Assembly (NCBI RefSeq): GCF_001659605.2
Contig: NC_035174.2
Span: 20,024,927 to 20,088,926 of the forward strand
Source: Manihot esculenta
Taxonomy: Eukaryota > Streptophyta > Magnoliopsida > Malpighiales > Euphorbiaceae
Direction of reading: 5' to 3'
Length of the DNA: 64,000 nucleotides
The notes below the pieces were generated by a model. That model worked only from the letters and a program-made list of their open reading frames with translations. It was not told the origin of the DNA and did no database searches. The translations under genes were made by a program, and so were the position numbers. Positions 46,747 through 59,162 of this stretch are shown here, piece by piece (position 1 is the stretch's first letter; every line of letters starts with the position of its first letter).

Positions 46747-48054
46747 ATATATATATATGTATAATATATAATTAGTCACTTTTTTTTTTTGGAGAAATAA
46801 GTGTTTTCATTGAAGGGAGATAGTGTATAAAGTTGAGATCCAGACTTTTAATTACTTCACAAAACAAAATTCATTATTGAAAAAATATTACAAAATAAAA
46901 AGAAATCCTTAACTATGAAAAATTACTTTCACATGCAAAGCAATTTTATGATCACTCTCGCAATTTGGCTTACTGCAAATTGCATGCGGCAAAAATTACC
47001 ATGGGCACACCAACGGTCGGAGATTATATCTCCTTTTACGGCACTTTTTGACAAATTTTAATAATAATAATAATAATAATAATTTCAGTATTTAATGCAA
47101 GCTTAGAGCCAAAGGTTTTATGATATGGGCTTTGACCATACTTAAATCCTAACATTATTATCAAGAGTCAACTCTAACTTTGACTTTCATTTATCCTCAA
47201 CATTATTATCATGAGTCAACTCTAACTTTGACTTTCATTTATGCCAAAACATATTTATGTAGCCTACTTTAAGGCTCATTTTCTTCCCATACATATTAGA
47301 ATCTCATTTTTTTAATTTGATTTAACTTATAAAAATTAGCTTATAATTAAGTACTAAATATTTATAAGTTATTTAAGATTTATATGAATTTAAAATTTTA
47401 AATAATTATGTATTTGATTAGAATAATTATAAATGACAGATAAATAATTGATATATTTGACAATAAATAGCTTATAAATATATTTATTATTTAAATTATA
47501 AAAAAGATAATTAAATAAAATATGTGGAGAAATTTTAAAAGTAAACTAGGGTAATATAATAACTAATATGGTCAAAACGGTTTATAAGTTTGATGGTTAT
47601 AAATAACAAAATGAAAAGTTAGTGAGCTCCGGCAAGTTTTTTTCTAATTGACCTGCAACCATTTTCTCTAAAATGATTCTTGACACTGAATCTTAGGAAG
47701 TTGTCAGTGCCATCCTTGAAAATGAAAAAATTGGTTACGATCTCAATAATTCAAATTGCAATTATATGTTGAGTTGAAATTTTCTACGATATAAATTGAT
47801 AAACAAGCAAATATTATCACTTATCTGTTATCTCAATAGCTCATTCTTATGTCAATCATCTTATTGATTTGATCCTCTAAATTACATTATTTAAATCTTA
47901 ATCTCATAATTTCTTTTTTTACTTGTAAATTGTGATTCACATCAAATAAAAAAGAGTGAAGTTAATAATATTGTTAATTTAATGAGGAATTCATGAGTCT
48001 GTTACTATAGCATAAGTCACCGATTAAGAACATTAAACAATCACTCAATAAAAG
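46747..48054. other. AT-rich spacer between two Tat-type copies
   Basis: No gene was seen. A 47-bp tandem duplication lies at about 47148-47242 (unit containing AACATTATTATCA, GAGTCAACTCTAACTTTG, ACTTTCATTTAT). An ATA microsatellite-like run is at about 47060. Confidence 0.55.
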
Positions 48055-48528
48055 TGATGATCGCCGGACTTCCCTCGCTAGGGTGTGAGGCCTGACTCTA
48101 GAGAAGGATACGGGTCCAAAACCCATCAAGCCACTGGCAGATAAGCCAACCCAACATCGCGTGACCCAATCCTGCAAAGAGAGGCAGGCTGGCTTGACTA
48201 TCTGTGCGGACCTACCCATGAAAAACCCAGCCCGGAGATGTGGCGTGAGGAAGAATAACTAGTCCAGTCATTTCGCCATTTCGCCATTTCGCAGCCCTTA
48301 ACAGCACGCGTATCGGGAGGAATTAAATGGCCACCTGACAGGGAAGAGTGCTCTGACGTGTCTGTACGTACGAATTTGAGTAACAGAGACAGGTGGCACT
48401 GTAGCAGTGAGGCAGTTAGACGTCACTAGCAGATAAAAGAAAAATGGATAAAAGGGGAGGAACATCTTCTTCCCTAGCCAAGCTTATACACCCAAGGTAA
48501 ACCCTATTTTTTGGATCTTAGAATATCA
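48055..48528 (+). repeat. 5' LTR of a second copy of the Tat-type family
   Basis: Starts TGATGATCGCCGGACTTCC and ends AGAATATCA before a primer site ATTGGCGCCGTCTGTGAGAA (48529-48548). It contains a small triplication of CATTTCGC at about 48276-48296. The rest of the element is cut by a chromovirus at 49005. Confidence 0.85.
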
Positions 48529-48551
48529 ATTGGCGCCGTCTGTGAGAACGA

Positions 48552-49004
48552 ATGAGATCTTCTCATCACCGGAGTTTCATTTTTATAATACCCACTGAGA
48601 TCTACATGGCAAACCACAATGAAAACTATGTCAATAACACCCTGAACGATTTGAGCTCTGCTAAAAAAGGTTAGCAATTTTCTTTCTCTAGTCCTACAAC
48701 CCCCTCCAACCAACCACCAGTGTTGTTTAATCCCTCCCCGAGCTCGGTAGGGAATGTACCTAGAGCCACCATATCCAACCAAGAACTTCAAGCCATGGCT
48801 CTTCAGCTACAAAACACTACCCACTGGCTGGGACAGATGCTGCAACAAAGGGGTCTCAATACCCCATTAAACATACCCCTTGTAGCTGAAAGGATCCTTA
48901 CCACCGAGCTTCAACCCACCTTCAACTACCAGATCCCCCAACAAAGTAGTCAGAGGACCAGAGAAGGGAGGGAGGAGCTGGTAGAGAAGAGAGCCAGCAG
49001 TTAG
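48552..49004 (+). pseudogene. Gag N-terminus of the second Tat-type copy, interrupted by a chromovirus
   Basis: Starts MRSSHHRS and stays collinear with the gag at 26748, including ATISNQELQAMALQLQNT, HWLGQMLQQRGLNTPLNIPL and a Gln-rich stretch. One early stop (TAG after LSSAKKG) is present. The frame ends where TGTAACGATCC, the chromovirus LTR end, begins. Confidence 0.8.
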
Positions 49005-51316
49005 TGTAACGATCCGAAAATCGGACTGCTACCGGCGCTAGGATCCGGGTCGGCTTAAGGCCGCCAAGACCCGTAGCAAGCCTGACTTGCAACCTGAAAA
49101 CCTGTTTAATCCCATACATGATCACAACATACATAAAAATTTAAAACTTTTCTTTCATACATCCAACTCAACCTGAACATGCACTGAACATAGCCATAAT
49201 CATAATCATGATCCCTCTGTGGGATCTCATCAATGCCCCAATGGGCGATACATCATAAGATGAGTTGGCTTACATAAACATAATAAACCATTTTGATAAT
49301 GTAATGCAAGGGATACCTCAAACACAATGTCAAGCACAATATCTAATCCTCAATATCATTACATGACTGAAACTGTACTTTTACATAACATTAATACATC
49401 TATCATGTCCACACTAACTATTACATACATGTGACTTCATTACTCTTGTAAACCTCCTGGTCTACCCTGTACCTGCAATCCTGGGGAAATTGGGAGAGGG
49501 GTGAGCTACTAGAGCCCAGTGAGCAGAATAATAAAACACTTAAAACATATGATAACATGAAATGCATCACATCACAGCTAATCACATCAAGGATGAACTT
49601 GTCACCAATAGCCCTCTACATGGTCCAACTGTGCCAGAACGTAGAATGGGTCCTGGTCTTTCCCTTACATATCATAACATAACAGTGTCCAACTGTGCCA
49701 GAACGTAGAATGGGTCCTGGTCTTTCCCTTACATAGTGCCAGCGAACGTAGAATGGGTCCCACTGGTCTTACTTTCCGTACCGTACATATCATATCGTCA
49801 TATCATAGATCGAGGGCTATGGATCATTCAACATTCATCCACATCAACATCAAAATGTGCAATGCAACATATTCGTGAATTCTAATGCAAGCAACCTAAT
49901 TCATCACATGGCATTCATGATGCATGAACAATGCTCAAAACTTTGAAATTTATTTACTTTAAACGTAAAGGTTTATTCCACTCACCTCTGGATAGCTCTG
50001 ACCAGACACTGGGGCAACAGACTCACTGCGGGGGTCCTCGGTTCCTTGGGTCCGAACCTACACAGGTGGACTCAAATGAGGGACCAAACATACCTGAACA
50101 TAACTCTAAACTATTCCCCAAAAACCCCCTAAAACATCATGGAATAATCATAGAAAAACATGCAAGAAAGGGCTGGACAGGGCACTTTCGGCGGCAGGTT
50201 CGGCGGCCGAAAGTCCCTCCAGAGCCGAAAGTCAGGCAGGTTCGGCGGCACCTTCGGCGGCCGAAACTCCCAGACAGAGGCGAAACTCATGCATGTTCGG
50301 CGGCACCTTCGGCGGCCGAAAGTCCCAGATAGAGACGAAAGTCTCCTTTCGGGGGCAAGCTTCGGCAGCCGAAGGCTGCCTCCACAAGCATGTTCGGCGG
50401 CCGAAAGTTCCTTCGGCTGCCGAACCTGGTTCCTCCCAGAATGGCAGAAACTCAGCTCCCTTATGCATTTATGCCTCCAAAACTATCCAATCATGCATAA
50501 ACCTATTCTACAACATTCCCAATCATGCATAAGCAAACATACAAGTTCCTAGGGGCATCAAACCATCAAAAACCCCAACTACAACACACAAGCAACTCAC
50601 ATTGTTCAAAATCACATCAAAAACCCATAAGCTCAACATAAGCTACACATGCATTTTCTACCCCATGAACTTGCATAAAACTTGCTTAAAACATAATGTA
50701 AGCTAGAGATCGACTCTTACCTCTTGAAGATTGAGGGTGGAGGCGATCTAACTTGGAGTTGGAAGAGATTTGAGTTTTTGAACTTCAAAGCTCCAAAACT
50801 TGCTCAAAATTCGGAAATCTTCAAAACAAGATGAAAACTAGTGAAAAACTTGAAAGATCTGAAGGAAAAGACTTAAGATCGGTGAGGGGTGGCGGAGAAC
50901 TCACCTTGGCCGGAAATGGGGAAAAAGCTCACCCGTTTTCGGCTAAGGGACCATTTTATAGTGGCTGGCCAGGCCACGTTCGGGGGCCGAACGTGCCTCC
51001 GCATGCATGCCATGTTCGGCGGCCGAACTTGAGGTTCGGCGGCCGAACCTGGACTTTCCTCACTTATGCTTTCGGGGGCCTAAAGGCGCTCCCGAAGGCA
51101 TGCATGTTCGGCGGCCAAACTTGAGGTTCGGCGGCCGAACCTGAGTTTTCCTTCAAGGTTGTTTTTATACAAAAACTCAATTCCATTTTACTTAAAACCA
51201 TGAAATACCTTAAAACATTTTATGAAAACATGATTCTACCCTACTAGAGGCTTCCGACATCCGAGATTCCACCGGACGGTAGGAATTCCGATACCGAAGT
51301 CTAGCCGGGTATTACA
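49005..51316 (-). repeat. 3' LTR of chromovirus A
   Basis: 2312 bp, TGTAACGATCC to GGGTATTACA on the + strand. In element sense it carries a TATA box at about 50954-50960, a conserved TCTTCAAGAG/GTAAGAG splice donor at about 50716, GCC-rich palindrome clusters at about 50975-51145 (before TATA) and 50190-50430 (after TATA), and GAACGTAGAATGGGTCC subrepeats (about 49625-49770). Confidence 0.93.
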
Positions 51317-51330
51317 TTCTCCCCCCCTTA
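51317..51330 (-). promoter_or_regulatory. Polypurine tract of chromovirus A
   Basis: TAAGGGGGGGAGAA in element sense, directly before the 3' LTR. Confidence 0.85.
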
Positions 51331-51424
51331 AGAACATTCGCCCCCGAATGTTCCTCAACTAGCACATAACATGGCATAAAACATAACATACATACATAGC
51401 ACATAAACACATAGAGATCTAACC

Positions 51425-54400
51425 TTAAAAGAGATGAGGGTACTGCTGGAGCATAGACTCCCGTGTCTCCCAAGTGCATTCCTCCAAATTGTGGTGGTTC
51501 CACAGGACTTTCACCATCAGGATTTCCTTGTTTCTTAGTTTTCTGATCTGGGTGTCCATGATCCGTACTGGCTGTTCAACATAGGTGAGATCCTCTTGGA
51601 CCTCCACATCAGGCTCACTAAGAACCTTGCTCAGATCTGACACAAACTTCCTCAACATTGAGACATGGAAAACCGGATGGATTCTTTCCATTGAAGCAGG
51701 TAAATCCAGCTTGTACGACACATTTCCAATCTTTTGCAAGATTTCAAAGGGTCCGATGTATCGTGGGGCTAGTTTACCTTTCTTCCCGAAGCGAACCACT
51801 CCCTTCATAGGAGACACCTTGAGCAATACCAGATCCCCCTCCTGAAACTCTAACTGCCTTCTGCGGATGTCTGCATAACTCTTCTGTCTGCTTGCAGCAG
51901 TCTTGATCCTTTCTCTGATTATGGGTACTGCCCTGCTGGTAATCTCTACAAGCTCAGGCCTTGCCAAGGCCTTTTCTCCAACCTCTTCCCAGCAAACAGG
52001 TGATCTGTACTTCCTTCCATATAAAGCTTTATATGGAGCCATCCCGATGCTAGCATGATGGCTGTTATTGTAGGCAAACTCCACCAAAGGTAGATGCTGC
52101 CTCCAAGAACCGCCAAAGTCCAGCACACACATCCTGAGCATATCCTCTATGGTCTGGATGGTCCTTTCTGATTGTCCGTCTGTCTGTGGGTGGAAGGCAG
52201 TACTGAAATCCAACCTGGTACCCACGGCACTCTGCAGACTCCGCCAAAACCTAGAGGTGAACTGGGGCCCTCTATCTGACACTATCGAAACAGGAACCCC
52301 ATGCAGTCTGACGATCTCATCCACATATACCTGCGCCAACTTGTCCACAGAGTAGCCACTCCTGACAGGAATGAAGTGAGCAGATTTTGTGAGTCTGTCC
52401 ACAATCACCCATATGGAGTCAACTCTGTTGGACGTTTTCGGTAATCCCACCACGAAGTCCATAGCTATATTTTCCCATTTCCATTCTGGAATAGGTAGCG
52501 GGTTAAGCATTCCAGCCGGCTTCTGATGTTCCAGCTTCACCCTCTGGCACACTTCGCAGGCTGACACAAACTGTGCCACTTCCTTCTTCATCGCTGGCCA
52601 CCAATAAACCTTCTTCAAATCTTGATACATCTTGGTGGCTCCGGGGTGAATGCTGTATCTTGCATTCTGAGCCTCTCTCATAATGTCTCCTTTTAGCCCT
52701 ATGTCATCTGGTACACATAGTCTGCTCCCATAGCGGAGGATCCCTTTGCTGTCGAATCTGAACTCACTATCATTGCCTGACTGAACAGTCCTGGCAATCT
52801 TCACTAACTCCGGGTCCTCATGCTGTTTCTGAGCCACCTGCTTCAGAAACACGGGTGCCACTCTCATCTGGGCCACCAAGGCACCTGTACCAGACAACTC
52901 CATTTGTAGACCTTCCTCAATAAGCTTGTAAAACTCCTTCACCACTGGCCTCCTCTCTGCCGATATGTGGGATAAACTGCCGAGTGATTTTCGGCTTAAG
53001 GCGTCTGCCACAACATTCGCCTTACCCGGATGGTACTGAATCTTGCAATCATAGTCACTCAGCAGCTCCACCCATCTCCTCTGTCTCAAATTCAAATCTC
53101 TTTGACTCAGGATGTACTGCAGGCTTTTATGATCCGTGAAGATCTCACATTTAACCCCATAGAGGTAGTGCCTCCACATCTTGAGTGCAAAGATTACTGC
53201 CGCCATCTCCAGGTCATGTGTGGGGTAATTCAACTCATGCTTCTTCAGCTGCCTAGAAGCATAAGCGATCACCCTCTCATTCTGCATTAGTACACAACCC
53301 AGTCCCACACGGGATGCATCACAAAAGACTGTAAAGTCCTCATCACTAGATGGCAGAGCTAAAACTGGTGCTGAAGTCAACCTCTTCTTAAGCTCTTCAA
53401 AACTCTCTTCGCACTGATCGGTCCACACAAACTTCTGATTCTTCCTGGTTAGTCTGGTCAGAGGAGCTGCAATCTTTGAAAAGTCCTGAACGAACCTCCT
53501 GTAGTAACCTGCCAAACCCAAGAAACTTCTAATCTCTGTCACTGAAGTGGGTCTAGGCCAGTTAGCCACAGTTTCTGTCTTCTTGGGGTCTACCTCAATC
53601 CCATTCTCTGACACTACATGCCCCAAGAACAAAATGCTCCTCAGCCAGAACTCACACTTAGAGAACTTGGCATACAAGCCATGTTCCCTCAAGGTCTGCA
53701 GAACCAACCTCAGATGATGGGCATGCTCCTCTGCATTCCTGGAATACACTAAGATATCGTCTATGAAGACAATAACAAAGTGATCCAGGTATTGGCTGAA
53801 TACTCTGTTCATGAGATCCATGAATGCTGCAGCGGCGTTGGTTAACCCGAACGGCATCACAAGGAACTCAAAATGTCCATATCTGGTCCTGAAAGCTGTC
53901 TTTGGCACATCTTCTTCCCTTATCCTCAGCTGATGGTACCCAGATCTCAGATCTATTTTGGAGAAACAACCCGCTCCTGCTAGCTGGTCGAATAGATCAT
54001 CGATCCTTGGCAGAGGGTACCTATTCTTGGTAGTGACTTTGTTCAACTGCCTGTAGTCGACACAAAGTCTAAGGGATCCATCCTTCTTTCTCACAAACAA
54101 GACCGGAGCACCCCAAGGTGAGGTACTCTGTCGGATGAAGCCCTTCTCTACCAGCTCTTGCAACTGCTCTTTCAATTCCTTCAACTCGGCTGGGGCCATC
54201 CTGTAGGGAGGGATAGAGATCGGTCTGGTTCCAGGCACCAACTCTATCTCGAACTCTATCTCCCTAGTAGGTGGTAAACCTGGAAGCTCGTCTGGAAAGA
54301 CATCCTGAAACTCTCTGACAACTGGCACCGAGGCTGGCTCCCTGACCTGACTGTCTAGCTCTCTCACATGAGCTAGGTACCCCTGACATCCCTTCCTAAG

Positions 54401-56404
54401 CAACCTACGAGCCTGAAGAGCTGATATCAGACCTCTAGGTGTGCCCCTCTTGTCTCCTCTGAAGACGACCTCTGACCCGTTCTGATCTCTGAACCTGACT
54501 ACCTTGTCCCTGCAGTCCAAGGTAGCACCATGGGTAGATAGGCAATCCATCCCTAGAATGACGTCAAAGTCTGTCAAATCTAGAACCACAAGGTCGGCGG
54601 AGAGGCATCTTCCCTCAACAAAAACTGGACTGTACTGGCAGACTGACTCTGCCATTGACGGGTCACACTTGGGTCCACTGACCCATAGGGGACACTCTAA
54701 CCCAGAGACTATCAGACCCAACCTCTCAACGGCTCTCGGAGCAATAAATGAATGAGATGCACCCGGGTCCATTAATGCATACACATCAGAACAGCCCATG
54801 ATGAGATTACCTGACACCACGGTGTTGGATGTGTTAGCCTCCTGCTGAGTCATGCTGAAGATCCTGGCTGGAGCTGATGGACCTTCACCTCGGGAACCAG
54901 AAGAAGAGGCTGCCCCTCTCCCTCTACCTCTGCCACTGCCCTGAGTTGTGGCTGGAGTTGCTGGCTCTGCCACACTACCAGAAGCTGTCTGCTGGGGCTG
55001 GCCCATCAAAGGTGCTCTAGGACACTCCCGAGCTATGTGTCCCTCCTGTCCGCATCTGAAACATGCATTAGTCCCAGCTCGACACACTCCCCTGTGCGGC
55101 CTTCCACACCTCTGGCATTCTGTACCATCTGAGCCTGAACTCGAGCCACCGCCAAAACCCAGACCGGATTTCAACTTATTCCAAAACTTATTCTTCTTCG
55201 GCTTCTTGGTGGTGTTATCCCACCTCTTCTTACTTGAGCTCTGAGAAGAGAGACCTGGCCCTCCTCTGCCTGGGGTCTTAACCCCTGAAGACTGGGTCAC
55301 TGACTGCTTCACTGACCCCTCAACTATAGCACTCACCTCCATCCTTCGAGCCATATCCACCACAGTGTGGAAACTTTCCCTCTCAACTGACTGAATCAGT
55401 GAGGAGTACCTAGAATGCAGCTTCATCACATATCTCTTGGCTTTCTTCGTATCTGAATCTAGAGCTTGCCCTGAAAAAGGCAATAGCTCTAAGAATTTAT
55501 CTGTGAACTCCTCCACGCTCATATGCTCTGTCTGCCTCAGCTGTTCAAACTCAATCATTTTCAGTTCTCTGGAACTGTCTGGAAAAGCCCATCCAGCGAA
55601 CTCATTCGCAAATTCCTCCCATGTCATACCGTCTAGTCTCGGGTCCACATAACACTTGAACCATTCCCGTGCCTTCTTGCATTTTAAAGTGAACCCTGCC
55701 ATCTGAATGGCCCTGCTATCACTCGCCCCTAGCTCATCAGTTATTGTCTTCACTACCCTCAGATACTCAAAGGGGTCATCCCCTGACTTGTATTTGGGAG
55801 CATCCAGCTTAAGGTAATCTGTCATCTTTACTTTGCTCCCACTGGCTGAGCTAGGTCTAGGAGGTTGAGTAACTGGGGCTGCTGGTTCTGTAGGTGGTGG
55901 AGGTGGGGGTGCAACATTCCCCGAAGTGGGGTTTGCCGGGTTTGGATAGAAGGGTGAGGGTGGATAAGCTGGGTACTGTGTGTAAGGTGGATAGAAAGGT
56001 GGATAAGGCATGTAGGTAGGGTAGGGGTTAAAGCTGGAATAATCCGATGTGCCTCCCATCGGATACCCTGAACCCTGTGGGAAGGGTGGATAATGGGGTG
56101 GAAAACCATACCCCGAGGCCTGAACGCCTCCTTGAGACTCCCCTGTCCCTTCTTCCTCCATGCTCACATCCAGGTTCCCATCCCTCCTCTAATCCTCTTC
56201 TGTAACCTCCCTCACATCTGAAGAACTTCCTCCTCTATCTATCCCCCTTCTGCTCACATCAAAAGACCTTCTAGGGTCCCTTGACACTCTTTCTCTGTTG
56301 GCTCTACAAGACATTGCCCTAGGCAATGTAGGAGGACGGGCGCTCGTGCCCTCATCCTCAGGTGGCACTCCGGTCAATCTTGCCAATCGACGGGTTCCTC
56401 TCAT
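51425..56404 (-). CDS. Chromovirus A gag-pol polyprotein (one premature stop)
   Basis: The frame starts at MRGTRR (ATG 56404), meets a single TAG at about 56189, and is then open for about 1580 codons to TAA at 51425. Gag: a Pro/Tyr-rich N-terminus, [27 protein letters not shown] and the CCHC knuckle [15 protein letters not shown]. Protease: [13 protein letters not shown]. Reverse transcriptase: [33 protein letters not shown] and [10 protein letters not shown]. RNase [19 protein letters not shown] and [12 protein letters not shown]. Integrase: [43 protein letters not shown] and [17 protein letters not shown]. The end is chromodomain-like ([27 protein letters not shown]). A dead codon apart, it looks recently active. 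Confidence 0.93.
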
Positions 56405-56660
56405 CCTATTTTCTGAAAAACAGTACACATCATACAAACATTAGCATCATATGGTTCATGTGGGCACACATGAACCCTCATCACATATACATCATTCATA
56501 TCATAGCATCAATGCACATGTATATAATCATGGCATTACACATCATCATACAAGACAGGACTCCACATCCTATCCTAGTGGACATGATCTTTCCTATTGT
56601 GCTTGACCTTCTAGAACATCTATGAGCCCAACACTCTAGGTCCGATCCTATGAACCTAGG

Positions 56661-56672
56661 GCTCTGATACCA
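56661..56672 (-). promoter_or_regulatory. Primer-binding site (initiator tRNA-Met) of chromovirus A
   Basis: TGGTATCAGAGC in element sense, three bases inside the 5' LTR end. Confidence 0.92.
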
Positions 56673-56675
56673 TTC

Positions 56676-57567
56676 TGTAACGACTCGAAAATCGGACCGC
56701 TACCGGTGCTAGGATCCGGGTCGGCTTAAGGCCGCCAAGACCCGTAGCAAGCCTGACTTGCAACCTGAAAACCTGTTTAATCCCATACATGATCACAACA
56801 TACATAAAAATTTAAAACTTTTCTTTCATACATCCAACTCAACCTGAACATGCACTGAACATAGCCATAATCATAATCATGATCCCTCTGTGGGATCTCA
56901 TCAATGCCCCAATGGGCGATACATCATAAGATGAGTTGGCTTACATAAACATAATAAACCATTTTGATCATGTAATACAAGGGATACCTCAAACACAATG
57001 TCAAGCACAATATCTAATCCTCAATATCATTACATGACTGAAACTGTACTTTTACATAACATTAATACATCTATCATGTCCACACTAACTATTACATACA
57101 CGTGACTTCATTACTCTTGTAAACCTCCTGGTCTACCCTGTACCTGCAATCCTGGGGAAATTGGGAGAGGGGTGAGCTACTAGAGCCCAGTGAGCAGAAT
57201 AATAAAACACTTAAAACATATGATAACATGAAATGCATCACATCACAGCTAATCACATCAAGGATGAACTTGTCACCAATAGCCCTCTACATGGTCCAAC
57301 TGTGCCAGAACGTAGAATGGGTCCTGGTCTTTCCCTTACATATCATAACATAACAGTGTCCAACTGTGCCAGAACGTAGAATGGGTCCTGGTCTTTCCTT
57401 TACATAGTGCCAGCGAACGTAGAATGGGTCCCACTGGTCTTACTTTCCGTACCGTACATATCATATCGTCATATCATAGATCGAGGGCTATGGATCATTC
57501 AACATTCATCCACATCAACATCAAAATGTGCAATGCAACATATTCGTGAATTCTAATGCAAGCAACC
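56676..57567 (-). repeat. 5' LTR of chromovirus A, inner 892 bp only
   Basis: Matches 49005-49896 without indels. The remaining outer part, which holds the TATA box, is displaced beyond element B and off the window. CAACC at 57563-57567 is the probable 5-bp target of element B. Confidence 0.92.
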
Positions 57568-57923
57568 TGTAATACCCGGCTAGACTCCGGTATCGAAATT
57601 CCTACCGTCCGGTGGAATCTCGGATGTCGGAGACCTCTAGAAGGGTAGAATCATGTTTTATAAAATGTTTTCATGATTTTAATGGTTTTAAGTATGAAAC
57701 TAAATGAGTTTTTGCATGAAAAGTCCTTGGAGGAAAACTCAGGTTCGGCCGCCGAAAGTCAAGTTCGGCCGCCGAACATGCATGCGTTTTGGAGGCACGT
57801 TAGGCCCCCGAAAGCATGAGTTAGGGAAGTCCAGTTTCGGCCGTCGAAAGTCAAGTTCGGCCGCCGAACATTTCATGGATGCGGAGGCACATTCGGCCCC
57901 CGAACGTGGCCTGGCCAGCCACC

Positions 57924-57930
57924 TATAAAA
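57924..57930 (+). promoter_or_regulatory. TATA box of chromovirus B LTR
   Basis: TATAAAA within CCAGCCACCTATAAAAGGG. Transcription would start about 30 bp downstream, near 57955. The GCC-rich motif cluster lies within 200 bp upstream. Confidence 0.8.
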
Positions 57931-59006
57931 GGGTCCCTTAGCCGAAAATGGGCGAGCTTTTTCTCCCCATTTCGGCCAAGGTGAGCATTCCGCCATCCTT
58001 CCCCAATCTTGAGTCTTTCCTTCCTTTTTCCATGATCTTTACAAGTTTATAACTGTGGTTTTGAAGATCTTTGAGCTTAGAACGAGTTTTGGAACTTGGA
58101 GACCAAAAGTTGGAACTTCTCCCATCTCCAAGTTTAGATCTCCTCAACCCTCGATCTTCAAGAGGTAAGAGCCGATCTTAAGCTCAATGTACGATTTAAA
58201 CAAGTTTTATGAAGTTTTAAAGGGGTAGAATGCATGTTAGGGTATATGTTGAACCTATGGGTTTTGATGACTTTTTGAACAATGTAGCTTGATTGTGTGT
58301 GATTGAAGTGTTGTAGATGGGGTATATGCATGTTTGAGGCCCCTAGGAACTTGTATGCATGCTTTGGTTGAAAAATATGCATGTTTGAAAGGTTTGGAGG
58401 CAAAATGTGCAAAGGGAGCCAAGTTTCTGCCCTTTGGCAGAAACCAGGTTCGGCAGCCGAAGGTACTTTCGGCCGCCGAACATGGCTGGGGAGGCAAGCC
58501 TTTCGGCTGCCGAAGTTGCCCCCGAAAGGAGACTTTCGTCTCTGTCTGGCACTTTCGGCCGCCGAAGGTGCCGCCGAACCTAGCTGAGTTTCGTCTCTGT
58601 CCAGGACTTTCGGCCGCCGAAGGTGCCGCCGAAAGTGCCCTGTTCAGCCATTTCATGCATATTTTCTGTGATATTTTCACGATGTTTTAGGGGGTTTTTG
58701 GGGGATATATTAGAGTTATGTTTATGTAAGTTTGGTCCCTCATTGGAGTCCACCTGTGTAGGTTCGGACCCGAGGAACCAAGGACCCCAGCAGTGAGCCA
58801 GCTGCTGCAGAGTTTGTCAGAGTCAGCCAGAGGTGAGTGGAACTAAACTTAACCTTTTAAATTATGAAATGAAATGCTTTTATCATGCTTCATGCATCAT
58901 GATCATATTATAGGTTGTTTGCATTAGATTTCACGACTATGCCGCATTGTATTGTTGTGATAGATGATAGTGGATGGACATTAGGATGATTCATTAGCCT
59001 TCTATA

Positions 59007-59162
59007 TACGAAGTCCTGTGGTGCCCATAATAGGGCCGGGCAATACGAAGACCTGTGGTGCCCATAATAGGGCCGGGCAATAACTCCGAGTACGAAGTCC
59101 TGTGGTGCCCATAATAGGGCCGGGCAATACGAAGTCCTGTGGTGCCCATAATAGGGCCGGGC
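59007..59162 (+). repeat. Four-copy subrepeat in chromovirus B LTR
   Basis: Four copies of TACGAAGTCCTGTGGTGCC followed by CATAATAGGGCCGGGCAA, unit about 37 bp, with a short spacer between copies two and three. They are nearly identical, so recently amplified. Confidence 0.93.

Larger units (their letters stand above)
49005..57567 (-). mobile_element. Tekay/Del-type chromovirus A, nearly intact, split by a second element
   Basis: On the - strand: 5' LTR (56676-57567, cut by element B), initiator-Met primer site (56661-56672), one long gag-pol (51425-56404), polypurine tract (51317-51330), 3' LTR (49005-51316). It is inserted in the gag of the second Tat copy after GTTAG. The matching duplication lies beyond the window. 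Over the 892 bp visible in both LTRs I count about eight substitutions and no indels. Confidence 0.92.
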
